NCBI GenBank assembly: GCA_025361205.1 | Contig: JANYAS010000172.1 | Location: 1-41,341 of the forward strand | Direction of reading: 5' to 3' | DNA from: Holophagaceae bacterium | Lineage (GTDB): Bacteria; Acidobacteriota; Holophagae; Holophagales; Holophagaceae | DNA: 41,341 nt | In this document: positions 17,901-26,081 of the stretch, one piece after another | Layout: every line of letters starts with the position of its first letter | How positions within the stretch are numbered: the stretch's first letter is position 1 | Translations under genes and position numbers: made by a program | The notes under the pieces: generated by a model | Seen by the model: the letters and a program-made list of their open reading frames with translations, nothing else | Databases searched by the model: none | Told to the model about the DNA's origin: nothing

Positions 17901-17922
17901 TGGTCCCCAAACGGGGGGTCCA
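17901..17922 (-). terminator. Hairpin between trmD and rplS (possible attenuator)
   Basis: A stem TGGTCCCC / GGGGGGTCCA with an AAAC/GTTT loop lies in the 106-nt trmD-rplS gap. No T-run follows, so partial termination or mRNA processing is more likely than full termination. Confidence 0.4.
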
Positions 17923-17956
17923 CCAGTCTAGCGGAAGGGCGCGTAAAGGGAAGGGG

Positions 17957-18748
17957 TCATTGCAGGCGATAGCCCTTCCACCCCTTGGGTTTCGCCCGCT
18001 CCCAATCCTCGGGGTGTTCCACCTGCCAGGCGCACCACTGGGCGGGGCGGTCCAGGGCGGTCAGGCGTTCCCTTAGGTAGGTCCCCCAGAGGTCGGGCCG
18101 CAGGCGCTTGGTCCGGACCATGGCCTCGCGCAGGCGCCAGAGACGGATGGCCCCATGGTCGCCGCCCTGGAGCACGGCGGGAGCTTCGAGGCCTTCGTAG
18201 GTCGCGGGGCGGGTGTAGTGCGGGTGATCCAGCAACCCCGTGGCGAAGCTGTCCTGTTCGGCGGAGGCCTCGTTGCCCAGCACCCCCGGCAGCCACCGGC
18301 ACACGGCGTCGATGAGGAAGAGGGCCGGCAGTTCGCCACCGCTGAGGACGGCTTCCCCGACGCTGAGTTCCTCGTCCACCAGCCGTTCGACGGCCCGCTG
18401 ATCCAGGCCTTCGTAGCGTGTGCAGACCAACAGCAACTGATCCAGTCGGGCCAACTCCAGCACCTTCGCGTGGGTGAGGGGCGGGGCAGCGGGGCTGAAG
18501 TGGATCACGCGTCCGGTCCCGGACCGGGGCACGGAAGCCAGGGTGTCCCGCAGCACCTCGGGCCGCAGCACCATCCCCGGACCGCCCCCGTAGGGGCTGT
18601 CGTCCACATGGCCAAAGGGGTTGCCCGCAAAGGGGCGGAAGCTGTGGGTATGCAGTCCGTGACCCAGGTCTCGAAAAGCGCGGCCGGTGATGCCGAGGCG
18701 GGCCACCTCGAAATACTCCGGGAACAGGGTCAGGGCGTCGATGCGCAT
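17957..18748 (-). CDS. trmD: tRNA (guanine-37-N1)-methyltransferase TrmD
   Basis: This 263-aa SPOUT-class methyltransferase makes m1G37 in tRNAs to prevent frameshifting. Knot-region motifs are clear: [48 protein letters not shown] and [17 protein letters not shown] 18748 overlaps the upstream exoD-family stop by one base (TGATG); a GTG one codon earlier is an alternative. It is cotranscribed with rplS downstream. Confidence 0.95.
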   Translation of the reverse strand: MRIDALTLFPEYFEVARLGITGRAFRDLGHGLHTHSFRPFAGNPFGHVDDSPYGGGPGMVLRPEVLRDTLASVPRSGTGRVIHFSPAAPPLTHAKVLELARLDQLLLVCTRYEGLDQRAVERLVDEELSVGEAVLSGGELPALFLIDAVCRWLPGVLGNEASAEQDSFATGLLDHPHYTRPATYEGLEAPAVLQGGDHGAIRLWRLREAMVRTKRLRPDLWGTYLRERLTALDRPAQWCAWQVEHPEDWERAKPKGWKGYRLQ

Positions 18749-19380
18749 CACTTCACCAAGGCGTGGAAGGCCTTCATGCTGGTTCGCAGGATCAGGTCGA
18801 AGCTGGAGACGAAATAGATCGTGTTCGCGAGCGAAGCCGCGGCGCCGATCCAGGCCCAGGCGGGGCGCTCCTCCAGTAGGGCCGCGCCCAGCAGGCAGAG
18901 GATGGCGGCGGGTAGCTGGTTGCCGAAGGGGAGGGGCACGGGAATGGCAAGCAGGAACCCCGTCCAGGCCACGCAGGCCCCCACCCAGCGGAGGCTGAGG
19001 GGGCGCTGGGTGGCGCCCTTCCAGCGAAACCGTTCCAGCTGGGTTTCGAGTTTGGCCAGGGCGTCCTTGATCCGACCCTTATGGATGGACTGGGCCTGGA
19101 TGCGCCTGGGAACCCAGGGGTGGGTAGTGCCCCAGACCAACTGGGCACCGAGGGCGATGAGGCCGACGCCACCCACCGGGGCAAGGCCCACATTCAGACC
19201 CGGGATGAGGTTGGGCAGCGAGAGCAGCAGCACCAGCAGGCCATAGGTCTGCTCGCCTGCGGCGTCGAGCAGCTCGCCGAGTGTGATCTCGCCTTCCGCG
19301 CCCAGGAGCGCGTGGAGGGTTTCGAAGAAGGGTTTCGGCGTGGGGTGCACCCGTTCAGCATGACTGAAAAGCCGCTGCAA
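18748..19380 (-). CDS. ExoD-family membrane protein
   Basis: About 210 aa with an N-terminal cytoplasmic part (TPKPFFETLHALLGAEGEIT) and several hydrophobic helices (GLLVLLLSLPNLIPG, WTGFLLAIPVPLPFGNQLPA). It matches the exopolysaccharide-synthesis ExoD family, whose molecular role is unclear. The start is uncertain: TTG 19380, with GAGGG upstream and 10 nt after the rlmN stop, is preferred; GTG 19350 is the alternative. It lies between rlmN and trmD, probably in one operon. Confidence 0.72.
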   Translation of the reverse strand: MQRLFSHAERVHPTPKPFFETLHALLGAEGEITLGELLDAAGEQTYGLLVLLLSLPNLIPGLNVGLAPVGGVGLIALGAQLVWGTTHPWVPRRIQAQSIHKGRIKDALAKLETQLERFRWKGATQRPLSLRWVGACVAWTGFLLAIPVPLPFGNQLPAAILCLLGAALLEERPAWAWIGAAASLANTIYFVSSFDLILRTSMKAFHALVK

Positions 19381-19390
19381 CCCGCAACCC

Positions 19391-20659
19391 TCAGTCTGAG
19401 GTCGTTGGGTCCGGCCGCCGGGTCTGGCCTTCGCGCACCAGCTGGCCGCAGGCGCCCGCCACATCCTGGCCCCGGCTGCGCCGGACGCTGACCGAGAGCC
19501 CCGTGTCGGACAGCAGGCGGCAGAGCGCCCCCACCCGGGCTTCCTCCGGGGGCTCGAACCCGGAGCCTTCGTGGGGATTGAAGGGGATCAGGTTCACCTT
19601 GGACGGGAAGCGTCGGGCGAAGGCCGCGAGACGACGGCCGTCCTCCAGGCTGTCGGTGACGCCCTTCATCAGCACGTATTCGAGAGTGATCCGCTCGCCG
19701 GATTGCAGGGGGAAGCGGCCCAGGGCCTCGGCCAGGGCCTCCAGGTTCCAGACGCGGTTCACGGGCATGATCATGGAACGGCGAATATCCGTGGTGGCGT
19801 TCAGGCTGAGGGCCAGCCGGGGTCGGCGCGAATGGCTCGCCAGCTGGTCGATGCCGCTCACCAGACCCGAGGTGGACACGGTGATGCGGCGGGGCGGGAT
19901 GGCGAGGCCCTCTGAATCCGTGAGGGTCTCGAAGGCGGCCATCAGGTGGTCAAGGTTGTGCAGGGGCTCGCCCATGCCCATGAACACCAGGTTCACGGGC
20001 CGCTCGAGGGGGTGCCCGTGGTGGTTCAGCATGGCCACCACCTGGCCCACGATCTCCGCCGCACTGAGGTTGCGGATGATGCCCATCTGGCCCGTGGCGC
20101 AGAAGGTGCAGCCCATGGCACAGCCCACCTGGCTGGACAGACAGAGGGTCACCCAGTCGAGGTCGTCGAAGCCAGGGTCAGGCGGGGCCTGTCCGTGGCG
20201 CGGGGGTTCCGGGGGTGTAGGTCGCAGACCGGACCCTCGGACGATGCGGCCCGAGTCAAGCTGCGCTTGATTCGGGCGCGGGGGTTCCGGGGGTGTAGGT
20301 CGCAGACCGGACCCTCGGACAAAACTGGGCATGTGGACGCCCTCGATCTGGCGTCCGTCGGGGAGTTCGAAGACATGCTTGGTGGAGGTGTCTGAAGAGG
20401 ACTGGCTCTGGACGATGCTCGGCCACGCCAAGTCCACCTCAGCTTCAAGCCGGTCCCGGAGGGCCTTGGACAGGTTCGAGAACTGTTCCCAGCGGGTCCA
20501 CCGCTGGCGGAGCAGGCCCGAGAAGATCTGTTTTCCCCGCCAGGCGGGCTCCCCCAGGGCGACCAGGAGCGCCCCCAATTCCGCCCGGCCCATCCCGGCG
20601 GCGTTGGGGCGTGAGGCTGAACCCGCCTCAGGGGCCGGGAGATCCCAACGTGGGGCCAA
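19391..20659 (-). CDS. rlmN: 23S rRNA A2503 / tRNA A37 methyltransferase RlmN with repeat-derived insert
   Basis: This 422-aa radical-SAM methyltransferase makes C2-methyladenosine in 23S rRNA and tRNA. It has the SAM cluster cysteines C180, C184 and C187 (QVGCAMGCTFC), the upstream Cys173 (TLCLSSQ), GMGEPL, and the C-terminal catalytic Cys in AGACGQL. It is longer than usual (about 350-390 aa) because residues 112-168, between GVHMPS and WVTLCLSS, are an insert containing VRGSGLRPTPPEPPR twice. The insert is encoded by two copies of a palindromic element. All catalytic residues remain. TTG 20659 abuts the preceding stop; ATG 20593 is an alternative start. Confidence 0.93.
   Translation of the reverse strand: MAPRWDLPAPEAGSASRPNAAGMGRAELGALLVALGEPAWRGKQIFSGLLRQRWTRWEQFSNLSKALRDRLEAEVDLAWPSIVQSQSSSDTSTKHVFELPDGRQIEGVHMPSFVRGSGLRPTPPEPPRPNQAQLDSGRIVRGSGLRPTPPEPPRHGQAPPDPGFDDLDWVTLCLSSQVGCAMGCTFCATGQMGIIRNLSAAEIVGQVVAMLNHHGHPLERPVNLVFMGMGEPLHNLDHLMAAFETLTDSEGLAIPPRRITVSTSGLVSGIDQLASHSRRPRLALSLNATTDIRRSMIMPVNRVWNLEALAEALGRFPLQSGERITLEYVLMKGVTDSLEDGRRLAAFARRFPSKVNLIPFNPHEGSGFEPPEEARVGALCRLLSDTGLSVSVRRSRGQDVAGACGQLVREGQTRRPDPTTSD
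20172..20242 (-). repeat. Two-hairpin element, copy 1 inside rlmN
   Basis: It combines a variable hairpin at 20172-20198 (12-bp arms, two mismatches) with the conserved hairpin at about 20207-20242. The last 46 bp (20197-20242) are repeated exactly at 20275-20320. The reading frame is kept; it encodes VRGSGLRPTPPEPPR on the minus strand. Confidence 0.8.
20249..20320 (-). repeat. Two-hairpin element, copy 2 inside rlmN
   Basis: It combines a variable hairpin (13-bp arms, one mismatch, 3-nt loop, 20249-20277) with the conserved hairpin that ends at 20320. It is a tandem copy of the preceding unit with the same orientation and frame, spaced 78 bp apart. Confidence 0.8.
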
Positions 20660-20920
20660 TTAATCGATCCTGATCTTGAAGGATTTCATCAGGCGCAGGT
20701 CGTCCTCGGAGAAGGGCAGGGGCTGATCCTTTTCCTCCGTTTCCTCCAGACCCTGGAAGCCCACGACGATGGGCGCGGCCTCAAGGATGAGCATGAGGCC
20801 ATAGCCCTTGGCCTGGATCTGGAAGGCCAGGTCGCGACAATGGTCGTCCTCACCCAAGGCCTTCACCAGGGAATCGCCCAGTTCACTCACCAGGAAATGC
20901 AGTTGCTCTGGAAATTCCAC
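20660..20920 (-). CDS. Small conserved-looking hypothetical protein
   Basis: An 86-aa acidic soluble protein that I do not recognise. It starts at GTG 20920, preceded by a strong GAGGGAGGGA site; longer frames run into the MscS gene and look non-coding. It has an alpha/beta pattern (EQLHFLVSELGDSLVKAL, YGLMLILEAAPIVVGFQ) and an acidic linker EETEEKDQ. The stop directly abuts the TTG start of rlmN, so it is probably cotranslated. Confidence 0.62.
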   Translation of the reverse strand: MEFPEQLHFLVSELGDSLVKALGEDDHCRDLAFQIQAKGYGLMLILEAAPIVVGFQGLEETEEKDQPLPFSEDDLRLMKSFKIRID

Positions 20921-20951
20921 GGTCCCTCCCTCTGACAGGATACCAGCGCTC

Positions 20952-22385
20952 TCAGGGGGTTCCGGTGAGACCAAACCAGACGCGGACCTGCCGGGCCCAC
21001 TGGGCGCGCCGGCTCTCCTTGGGTATTTCCGTCCCGGCATCCTCAAGGGCCCGGCGTTCCATCAGGTCCACCAGGCGGTCCAGGAGCTCGGGTTCGCGCT
21101 TGAGGGAGGCCTCGAAAGCCGCCTTGGGCAGCTCCAGGATCTCGGCTTCGGTCATCGCGACCACGGTGGCGTTGCGCGGCGCGCCCGTGAGGAGGCTGGC
21201 CTCGCCGAACCACTGGCCCATCGCCAGGTCCGCCAGGGGTTTCCAGAATAGTCCCGTGTAGGGATCGAGCCGCTCTTCGGCGCGAACCACCTGAAGAAGT
21301 CCCCGGTGGACGGCGAAGAGGGAATCGCCGGAGTCGCCCTCCCGGAGCACCCCTTCCCCCGGGGCCAGGATCCGCCGTCGGAGGTGCGCGTGGAGGTCCT
21401 CGGCCCAGTGGGCCGGGAGGCCCAGTTCCTGGACGACATCGGCCATCAGGGCCGCATCCAGAGTCGTCTCAGGGGAGGCCACCAGAGGCGTGGCGCCATG
21501 GGGCCCCATGAGCCGGAAGCCTTCCCGGGGGAGCACGGTCGCGGCCAGGCGGGTGGCCTGGAAGGCGGCCTGCCGGCCGTGCCGGAAGCCCAGGGCCCAG
21601 AAGCGCATCTCCAACACGGCGCCCCCCAGGTCGGAGCTATGGACCACGACCTCCGGGTGATGGTTTGCATGGTGGGGCAGGCCGGCCAGGGCCAGGGTGA
21701 GCTTTTCGAGGGCGACATGCAGGTCGTGCCGGGGTTCGACGATGACCTTGGCCGTGCGGCGGTGCAGGCCCGAGGGCACGTAGAGGTTCGTCACGACGGC
21801 CTGGGCCATGAGGCGGTTGGGCAGGATGTCCATGTCGCCGTTTTCGGTGCGCAACTGGACCGTGCGCCAGGTCATGGTCTCGACCTGCCCGATGAGCGTC
21901 TCGCGCCCGGGGCCGCCCCGCAGGTTGCCGGTGATCTCCAGCCAGTCGCCTTCTTCGAAAGCCGGATCGAGATGAAGGGAGATTCCCGCGAAGAGGTTGC
22001 CCAGCACTTCCTGGAGGCTGAGACCCACCACCGCGGCTGCGATGGCCCCGGTGCCCAGCAGCGGGCCCAGGCTCACCTTTAGCACCTCGTGCAGGATGCC
22101 GCCTGCGGCCAGGAGGTAGAGACTTCCCACGAGGAGGTCCCGGGCGAATCCGGGCGTGGCGGTCTGCCGCTGGCTCAACAGCGGATCCAGGAGGAGGAAC
22201 GAGACCAGCCGGATAGCGCCGTAGGCCACGACCGCCCAAAGGATCCCGTTGGCCGCGAAGTGGACCGCGGGATGAGCGGTCATGCGGGGCAACACGAAGG
22301 CCGTTGCCGCCAGCAGCAGGCCGAGCAGAGCCCAGGCCACCATCCGGCGCGGCGCGCTGACTCTTGCTCTCAGGTCTCGGAACAT
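20952..22385 (-). CDS. MscS-family mechanosensitive channel with C-terminal cyclic-nucleotide-binding domain
   Basis: This 477-aa inner-membrane protein has four hydrophobic helices in residues 1-150. The MscS pore helix and beta domain follow (AAVVGLSLQEVLGNLFAGIS, then FEEGDWLEI and PNRLMAQAVVTNLYVPSG). About residues 340-460 form a Crp-type cNMP-binding fold with the phosphate-cassette pattern GEASLLTGAPRNATVVA. Channels with this layout can be gated or tuned by cyclic nucleotides. ATG 22385 is chosen because it starts the hydrophobic region and lies 16 nt after the ThiE-like stop; no strong ribosome site is visible. Confidence 0.85.
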   Translation of the reverse strand: MFRDLRARVSAPRRMVAWALLGLLLAATAFVLPRMTAHPAVHFAANGILWAVVAYGAIRLVSFLLLDPLLSQRQTATPGFARDLLVGSLYLLAAGGILHEVLKVSLGPLLGTGAIAAAVVGLSLQEVLGNLFAGISLHLDPAFEEGDWLEITGNLRGGPGRETLIGQVETMTWRTVQLRTENGDMDILPNRLMAQAVVTNLYVPSGLHRRTAKVIVEPRHDLHVALEKLTLALAGLPHHANHHPEVVVHSSDLGGAVLEMRFWALGFRHGRQAAFQATRLAATVLPREGFRLMGPHGATPLVASPETTLDAALMADVVQELGLPAHWAEDLHAHLRRRILAPGEGVLREGDSGDSLFAVHRGLLQVVRAEERLDPYTGLFWKPLADLAMGQWFGEASLLTGAPRNATVVAMTEAEILELPKAAFEASLKREPELLDRLVDLMERRALEDAGTEIPKESRRAQWARQVRVWFGLTGTP

Positions 22386-22401
22386 GGGAAGAAGAATACG
22401 C

Positions 22402-22956
22402 TCAAGCGCTCCGGAATCTCGCAACCGTCCGCATGGGATCGCCCTCCCAGAAGGGCCGGATGGCGGCGACGCCGTCCAGGCGGGGATGCTGGATCGAGGC
22501 GATGTTCTGCGGATCCACGCCGCCCAGCGCCAGCATCCGGGGGCCCTGGGTGGCCAGCCCGTCGAGGAAGCGGTGCAGCCGCTCCGTCCCCCAGGGCGGG
22601 CCCTTGCCGGGGCTGGCGAAGACGGGGGACACCAGCAGCTGATCGGCGGAGGCCCGGGCCGCCCACTGGCTTTCGTCATGGAGGGGACGGGAGAGGGGCA
22701 CCAGCCCCGGCGCCACGTCGGGGTGGGCTTCGGGGGCGTGCAAGCCGCAGCCGGCCGCGACGGCCACATCCAGGCGTCCCGCCACCCAGATCCCCACTTC
22801 CGGCGCGGTGTCTTGGCACCAGCGCGCGGCCTCCAGGAGCCACCTCGCGGACAGGTCCTTCTCCCGGATCAGGAAGGCGTCCACCCCCGAGTGCAGGACG
22901 GCCTTCCAGCGGTCGCGGTCGAAGCCGAGGCTCGGCGTGATGGCCAGCAGGATCAT
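22402..22956 (-). CDS. Thiamine-phosphate synthase (ThiE/TenI)-like protein
   Basis: A 184-aa TIM-barrel protein. ThiE-like marks are the LIREKD segment (for the usual QLRxK; Arg31, Lys33), GLHAPEA (for GVHLGQ), QLLVSPVFASPGKG (for the GPxFxTxTK phosphate loop) and LALGGVDPQN (for ALGGI). The canonical NDxxDLA and GxSxH motifs are not intact, so it may be a TenI-type regulator or divergent synthase. ATG 22956 overlaps the aldo/keto reductase stop by 4 nt. Confidence 0.72.
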   Translation of the reverse strand: MILLAITPSLGFDRDRWKAVLHSGVDAFLIREKDLSARWLLEAARWCQDTAPEVGIWVAGRLDVAVAAGCGLHAPEAHPDVAPGLVPLSRPLHDESQWAARASADQLLVSPVFASPGKGPPWGTERLHRFLDGLATQGPRMLALGGVDPQNIASIQHPRLDGVAAIRPFWEGDPMRTVARFRSA

Positions 22957-23942
22957 CCGAACAGGCTCGCCAGGGTGCCCGGATCCACCTTCGCCAGCCC
23001 CATCACTGCTGCGTTCTCGAGCGCGTGTTCCGGCCGTCCCATGCCACAGAGCGCCACGGTAACGCCGGGGCAGGACCGGGTGAACTGCAGCGCCGCCTGG
23101 GCGGGTGTCGCGCCGCCCAGCGCCTCGACCAGGCCCTCCGGGAGCTGGCCCAGGATGCGGGCCTGCATGATGGAGGCGGAGGTCTGCACCGACAGACCTG
23201 CCGCCTGGGCGGCTTGCAGGGCCGTCAGGCGCTGGCCCCCGAGCATCTGGGTGGGCACCACGAAGGCCTCCGGCATGGCCAGATTCAAGGGCAGCTGGAG
23301 CCAGCGGAAGTGGTGGTCCTTCCCGCCCGCGGATTCGGCCGCCCACAGCAGGCGTTCCAGACTCAGGTGGTCGGGCTTGCCTGGGGCCACCCGAAATCCG
23401 TTCCAAGTAGCGACGCCGTAGGCGCGGATCGTTCCCGCCGCCACAAAGCCCTCGCAGGCTTCGAAGGCCCGGCCGATGGCGGTGTAGAAGGCATCCTGTC
23501 CCAGGTGGAGCAGCTGCTGCTCGGGATTGTGCAGGTGGAACAGGTCCAGGTCGTCGAGGCCCAGGGCCTCGAGGCTTCTGTTCAACTGGTGGGCGAGGTA
23601 CCTGGGGGTCATGGCGTGGCAACCATCCACCAGGTCGTCCACGGAGAGGATGCCCGGTTCCTCTAGCACCCGGTGGAACCAGGTCCGGGGGCTTTCTTCG
23701 GGATTCTGCTCCGGCATGGGAATGTAGCCCGCCTTGGTGGAGACGAAGTAGTCATCGCGGGGGAAGTCTTTGAAGGCCCGGCCAAGGGCCCGTTCGGAGC
23801 GCCCGTCGCGGTAGTTTGCGGCGGTGTCAAAGACCGTTCCGCCCGCGGCGAAAAAGGCGGCCACGGCCTCCCCATAGGCGGCATCGACGGCGTCCGAGGG
23901 CTGGCCCAGGTAGGTCCCGAGGCCGAGGCTGCTGAGGTTCAT
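22953..23942 (-). CDS. Aldo/keto reductase
   Basis: This 329-aa NAD(P)H-dependent oxidoreductase of the AKR fold has the catalytic tetrad Asp39 (VFDTAANY), Tyr44, Lys70 (VSTKAGY) and His138 (LFHLHNP). The carbonyl substrate cannot be deduced. It is followed by the ThiE-like gene with an ATGA overlap, and probably belongs to the same transcript as the MscS and rlmN genes. Confidence 0.88.
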   Translation of the reverse strand: MNLSSLGLGTYLGQPSDAVDAAYGEAVAAFFAAGGTVFDTAANYRDGRSERALGRAFKDFPRDDYFVSTKAGYIPMPEQNPEESPRTWFHRVLEEPGILSVDDLVDGCHAMTPRYLAHQLNRSLEALGLDDLDLFHLHNPEQQLLHLGQDAFYTAIGRAFEACEGFVAAGTIRAYGVATWNGFRVAPGKPDHLSLERLLWAAESAGGKDHHFRWLQLPLNLAMPEAFVVPTQMLGGQRLTALQAAQAAGLSVQTSASIMQARILGQLPEGLVEALGGATPAQAALQFTRSCPGVTVALCGMGRPEHALENAAVMGLAKVDPGTLASLFG

Positions 23943-23967
23943 GAGACCTCCGAGGATGGGAGGGAGG

Positions 23968-24050
23968 CTACCTGGGCGGGTTCATCCCGCTCAGGTAGTG
24001 GGGGCCCGGGGGGACATCGCGAGCGAAGCGAGCAGGCTGTCCCCCCGGAC
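23968..24050 (-). repeat. Two-hairpin 3' element after bamD
   Basis: It begins 4 nt after the bamD stop in the transcript sense. The first hairpin (23999-24050) has CCGGGGGGAC/GTCCCCCCGG-type arms around CTCGCTTCGCTC. The second, 23968-23998, has CTACCTG arms and a GCGGG core. About 50 bp match the copy after mrp in opposite orientation, with changes mostly in the N5 spacers, as expected of a conserved mobile palindrome. Confidence 0.8.
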
Positions 24051-24054
24051 AAAA

Positions 24055-24984
24055 TCAGCTGTCCAGCGATTCCTTGACGCCGCTGGTGCCCATGGCGACC
24101 AGGCGGTCGGCGGCGCGACGGGCCCAATCGGAGCCGGGGTAGCTCTCCACCAGCTTCTGGTAGTAGCTCTTGGCCTCGGCGCGGTAGCCAAGGATGCGTT
24201 CGGTGCTGAAGGCCAAGAAATCCTTCCCGTACTGCTCGACCTGCTCCCGGGTGAGGTCCTTCAGGTCTTCTTTCTGTAGCTTGACGGCGTAGTCCTTGTT
24301 GAACTGTTTCAATTCCTCGTCTGACAGAAGCCGCTGGCGCATGGCTTCCCCCAGGAAGTAGTAGGCCCGCTCGCGGTCCACGTAGTCGGGGTAGGTCTCC
24401 AGGAGGGATTTGAGACGCCGCTCGGCGCCGGGGTAGAAGTAGGTGTTCACATAGAACACGCCCACGATCAGTTCGTGCTCGGCGATCCGGCGCCAGCACT
24501 GGAGGATCTTGGCCCTGGTCTCGCCGGCATAGGGACTTCCCGGGGATTCCGTGAGCAGCTGCTGGAAGCCCTCCAGGGCCTTCCGGGTCTCGGACTGGTC
24601 CCGCTCGGCACTTTCGATGGAGGAGAAGTGGCAGAGGGCGCGGTGGTAGAGGGCGTAGTCGCGCAGCGCGTGGCGGGGGAAGTAGTTCAGGAAGCTGGTG
24701 TACTCGACCTCGGCTTCAGGGTAGCTCGGGCTTCCCTGGAAGAAGAAACTGTCGCCCAGCATGAGCTTGGCCTTGGGGAACTCCGGCGACCCGGGAAGGT
24801 ACTGCTCCAGGTGGCGCAGGGTCAGGCGGGCCTCGTTGAACTTGCCCTGCTTCATCTGCTTGTCGGCGGTTTTCATCAGCTCGACGGCGGAGATGCTCGT
24901 GTCCACGGCCTTGGGTTTGCGGCAGCCCAGGCCCAAGCCCGCCAGGGCGGCGGTCAGGGCCAGGACGGTGAGGATGCTCTTCAT
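24055..24984 (-). CDS. bamD: Outer-membrane assembly lipoprotein BamD
   Basis: This 309-aa lipoprotein has signal peptide MKSILTVLALTAALAGLGLG followed by the lipidated Cys21. TPR-like repeats follow (EARLTLRHLEQYLPGS, EAEVEYTSFLNYFPRHALRD, GAERRLKSLLETYPDYVDR, EAKSYYQKLVESYPGSDWA). BamD works with BamA to insert beta-barrel proteins into the outer membrane, consistent with the barrel proteins encoded nearby. ATG 24984 overlaps the hydrolase stop by 4 nt. Confidence 0.9.
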   Translation of the reverse strand: MKSILTVLALTAALAGLGLGCRKPKAVDTSISAVELMKTADKQMKQGKFNEARLTLRHLEQYLPGSPEFPKAKLMLGDSFFFQGSPSYPEAEVEYTSFLNYFPRHALRDYALYHRALCHFSSIESAERDQSETRKALEGFQQLLTESPGSPYAGETRAKILQCWRRIAEHELIVGVFYVNTYFYPGAERRLKSLLETYPDYVDRERAYYFLGEAMRQRLLSDEELKQFNKDYAVKLQKEDLKDLTREQVEQYGKDFLAFSTERILGYRAEAKSYYQKLVESYPGSDWARRAADRLVAMGTSGVKESLDS

Positions 24985-25982
24985 GCGGACTCCGGAGACA
25001 GCACTTCAGACATGACAGGACGGTGCGAAGGGTTCCATGGGCGATTGACGGGATCCCAGGCTTGGCACAGCTTCTCAAGCCAGGGTTCGACCAGGGCCTG
25101 GGCCTCGGCCCGGTGCCGGTCGTGGAAGATCTCGTGGAAGAACCCTGGCAGGCGGTGACGTTCGAGGAATTGGGGGGGCACGGCGGACCACAGTTCTTCC
25201 GAGGCATCCGGGTCGACCACGGTGTCGGCCCCGGCTTCCAGCAGCAGGATGGGGCGGTCCAATTCATGCCCCAGGGGCAGGATTTCGGCCCGGCCCTCGT
25301 CCAGGGCGGCCCCGAAGGCTGCGGTGGCCCAGCGGTGGCAAAGGGGATCACCCTCATAGCGCTGGACGAGGACCGGGTCGGAACAGACTTGGCTCTTGTC
25401 GCCGTGGAGGTGGATGGGGTGGTGCGGTATGAACCAGCGCAGGAGGCGCGACAGCACCACCAGGAGCTTGGAATTTGACCGCACCGCCACGGCCGGGCTG
25501 GAAAGGATCAGGCCGTCGAGCGTGTCCGCGTGCCACAGCAGGGTGAGGAGGGCCACGAGGCCCCCGAAGCTGTGACCCAGGACCACCTGGGGACAGACCG
25601 GCAGGGGGGGCATGGGGACGCCCTCCACCACCCGGGCCTTGGCGCCGGTGCGGTCGGCATCCTGGCGGCGCTCCTGGCGAAGGAACAAGGCGAAGTCATC
25701 CACGAAGGCCCGGATGCCCACAGCATCGCCCCGGGGGCCGCCCGACCGGCCGAAACCGCGGTGATCCATACTAGAGACCGACCAGCCGAGGCTGTGCAGC
25801 CAATGGGCGGTGTGGCGGTAGCGCTCGCCGTGCTCGCCATAGCCGTGGGAGATCACTACCCGGCCCTTGGGATCGGCGTGCTCCCAGCGGGCCCAGGCCA
25901 AGGGGACGCCCCCATGCCCCGTCAGGACCCCACGCAGGGTGGGCTCCAGGTCGGCGGGGATGACGGCGATGAATCCGGGCAT
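24981..25982 (-). CDS. Alpha/beta hydrolase, monoacylglycerol-lipase/lysophospholipase-like
   Basis: This 333-aa hydrolase shows HGYGEHGERY (oxyanion region), DHRGFGRSGGPRG, the nucleophile elbow GHSFGG (Ser138), an Asp after strand 7 (LLLEAGADTVVDP) and the catalytic His in LPGFFHEIFHD, all typical of monoglyceride lipase/PldB-like enzymes. No signal peptide is visible. ATG 25982 is chosen; the frame upstream overlaps prfB antisense. It is coupled to bamD by ATGA. The divergent prfB starts 99 nt away, so promoters for both lie in 25983-26081. Confidence 0.84.
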   Translation of the reverse strand: MPGFIAVIPADLEPTLRGVLTGHGGVPLAWARWEHADPKGRVVISHGYGEHGERYRHTAHWLHSLGWSVSSMDHRGFGRSGGPRGDAVGIRAFVDDFALFLRQERRQDADRTGAKARVVEGVPMPPLPVCPQVVLGHSFGGLVALLTLLWHADTLDGLILSSPAVAVRSNSKLLVVLSRLLRWFIPHHPIHLHGDKSQVCSDPVLVQRYEGDPLCHRWATAAFGAALDEGRAEILPLGHELDRPILLLEAGADTVVDPDASEELWSAVPPQFLERHRLPGFFHEIFHDRHRAEAQALVEPWLEKLCQAWDPVNRPWNPSHRPVMSEVLSPESA

Positions 25983-26081
25983 CCCATCAGAATAGCGTGG
26001 GGACGGGGCAACTCCGATTGCCTTAAACTCGAAGGTTCCCCCGGTCCCGGCACCGGCACCCGGGGGCTGGAGACACGGACG

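Noticed and set aside
20197..20320. CRISPR array (two 46-bp repeats inside rlmN)
   Set aside because: Only two units, palindromic throughout, in frame in a coding gene, no cas genes.
22402..23622. Single 406-codon minus-strand frame
   Set aside because: Its first half is the antisense/other-frame shadow of the aldo/keto reductase gene; only the part from ATG 22956 is a ThiE-like gene.
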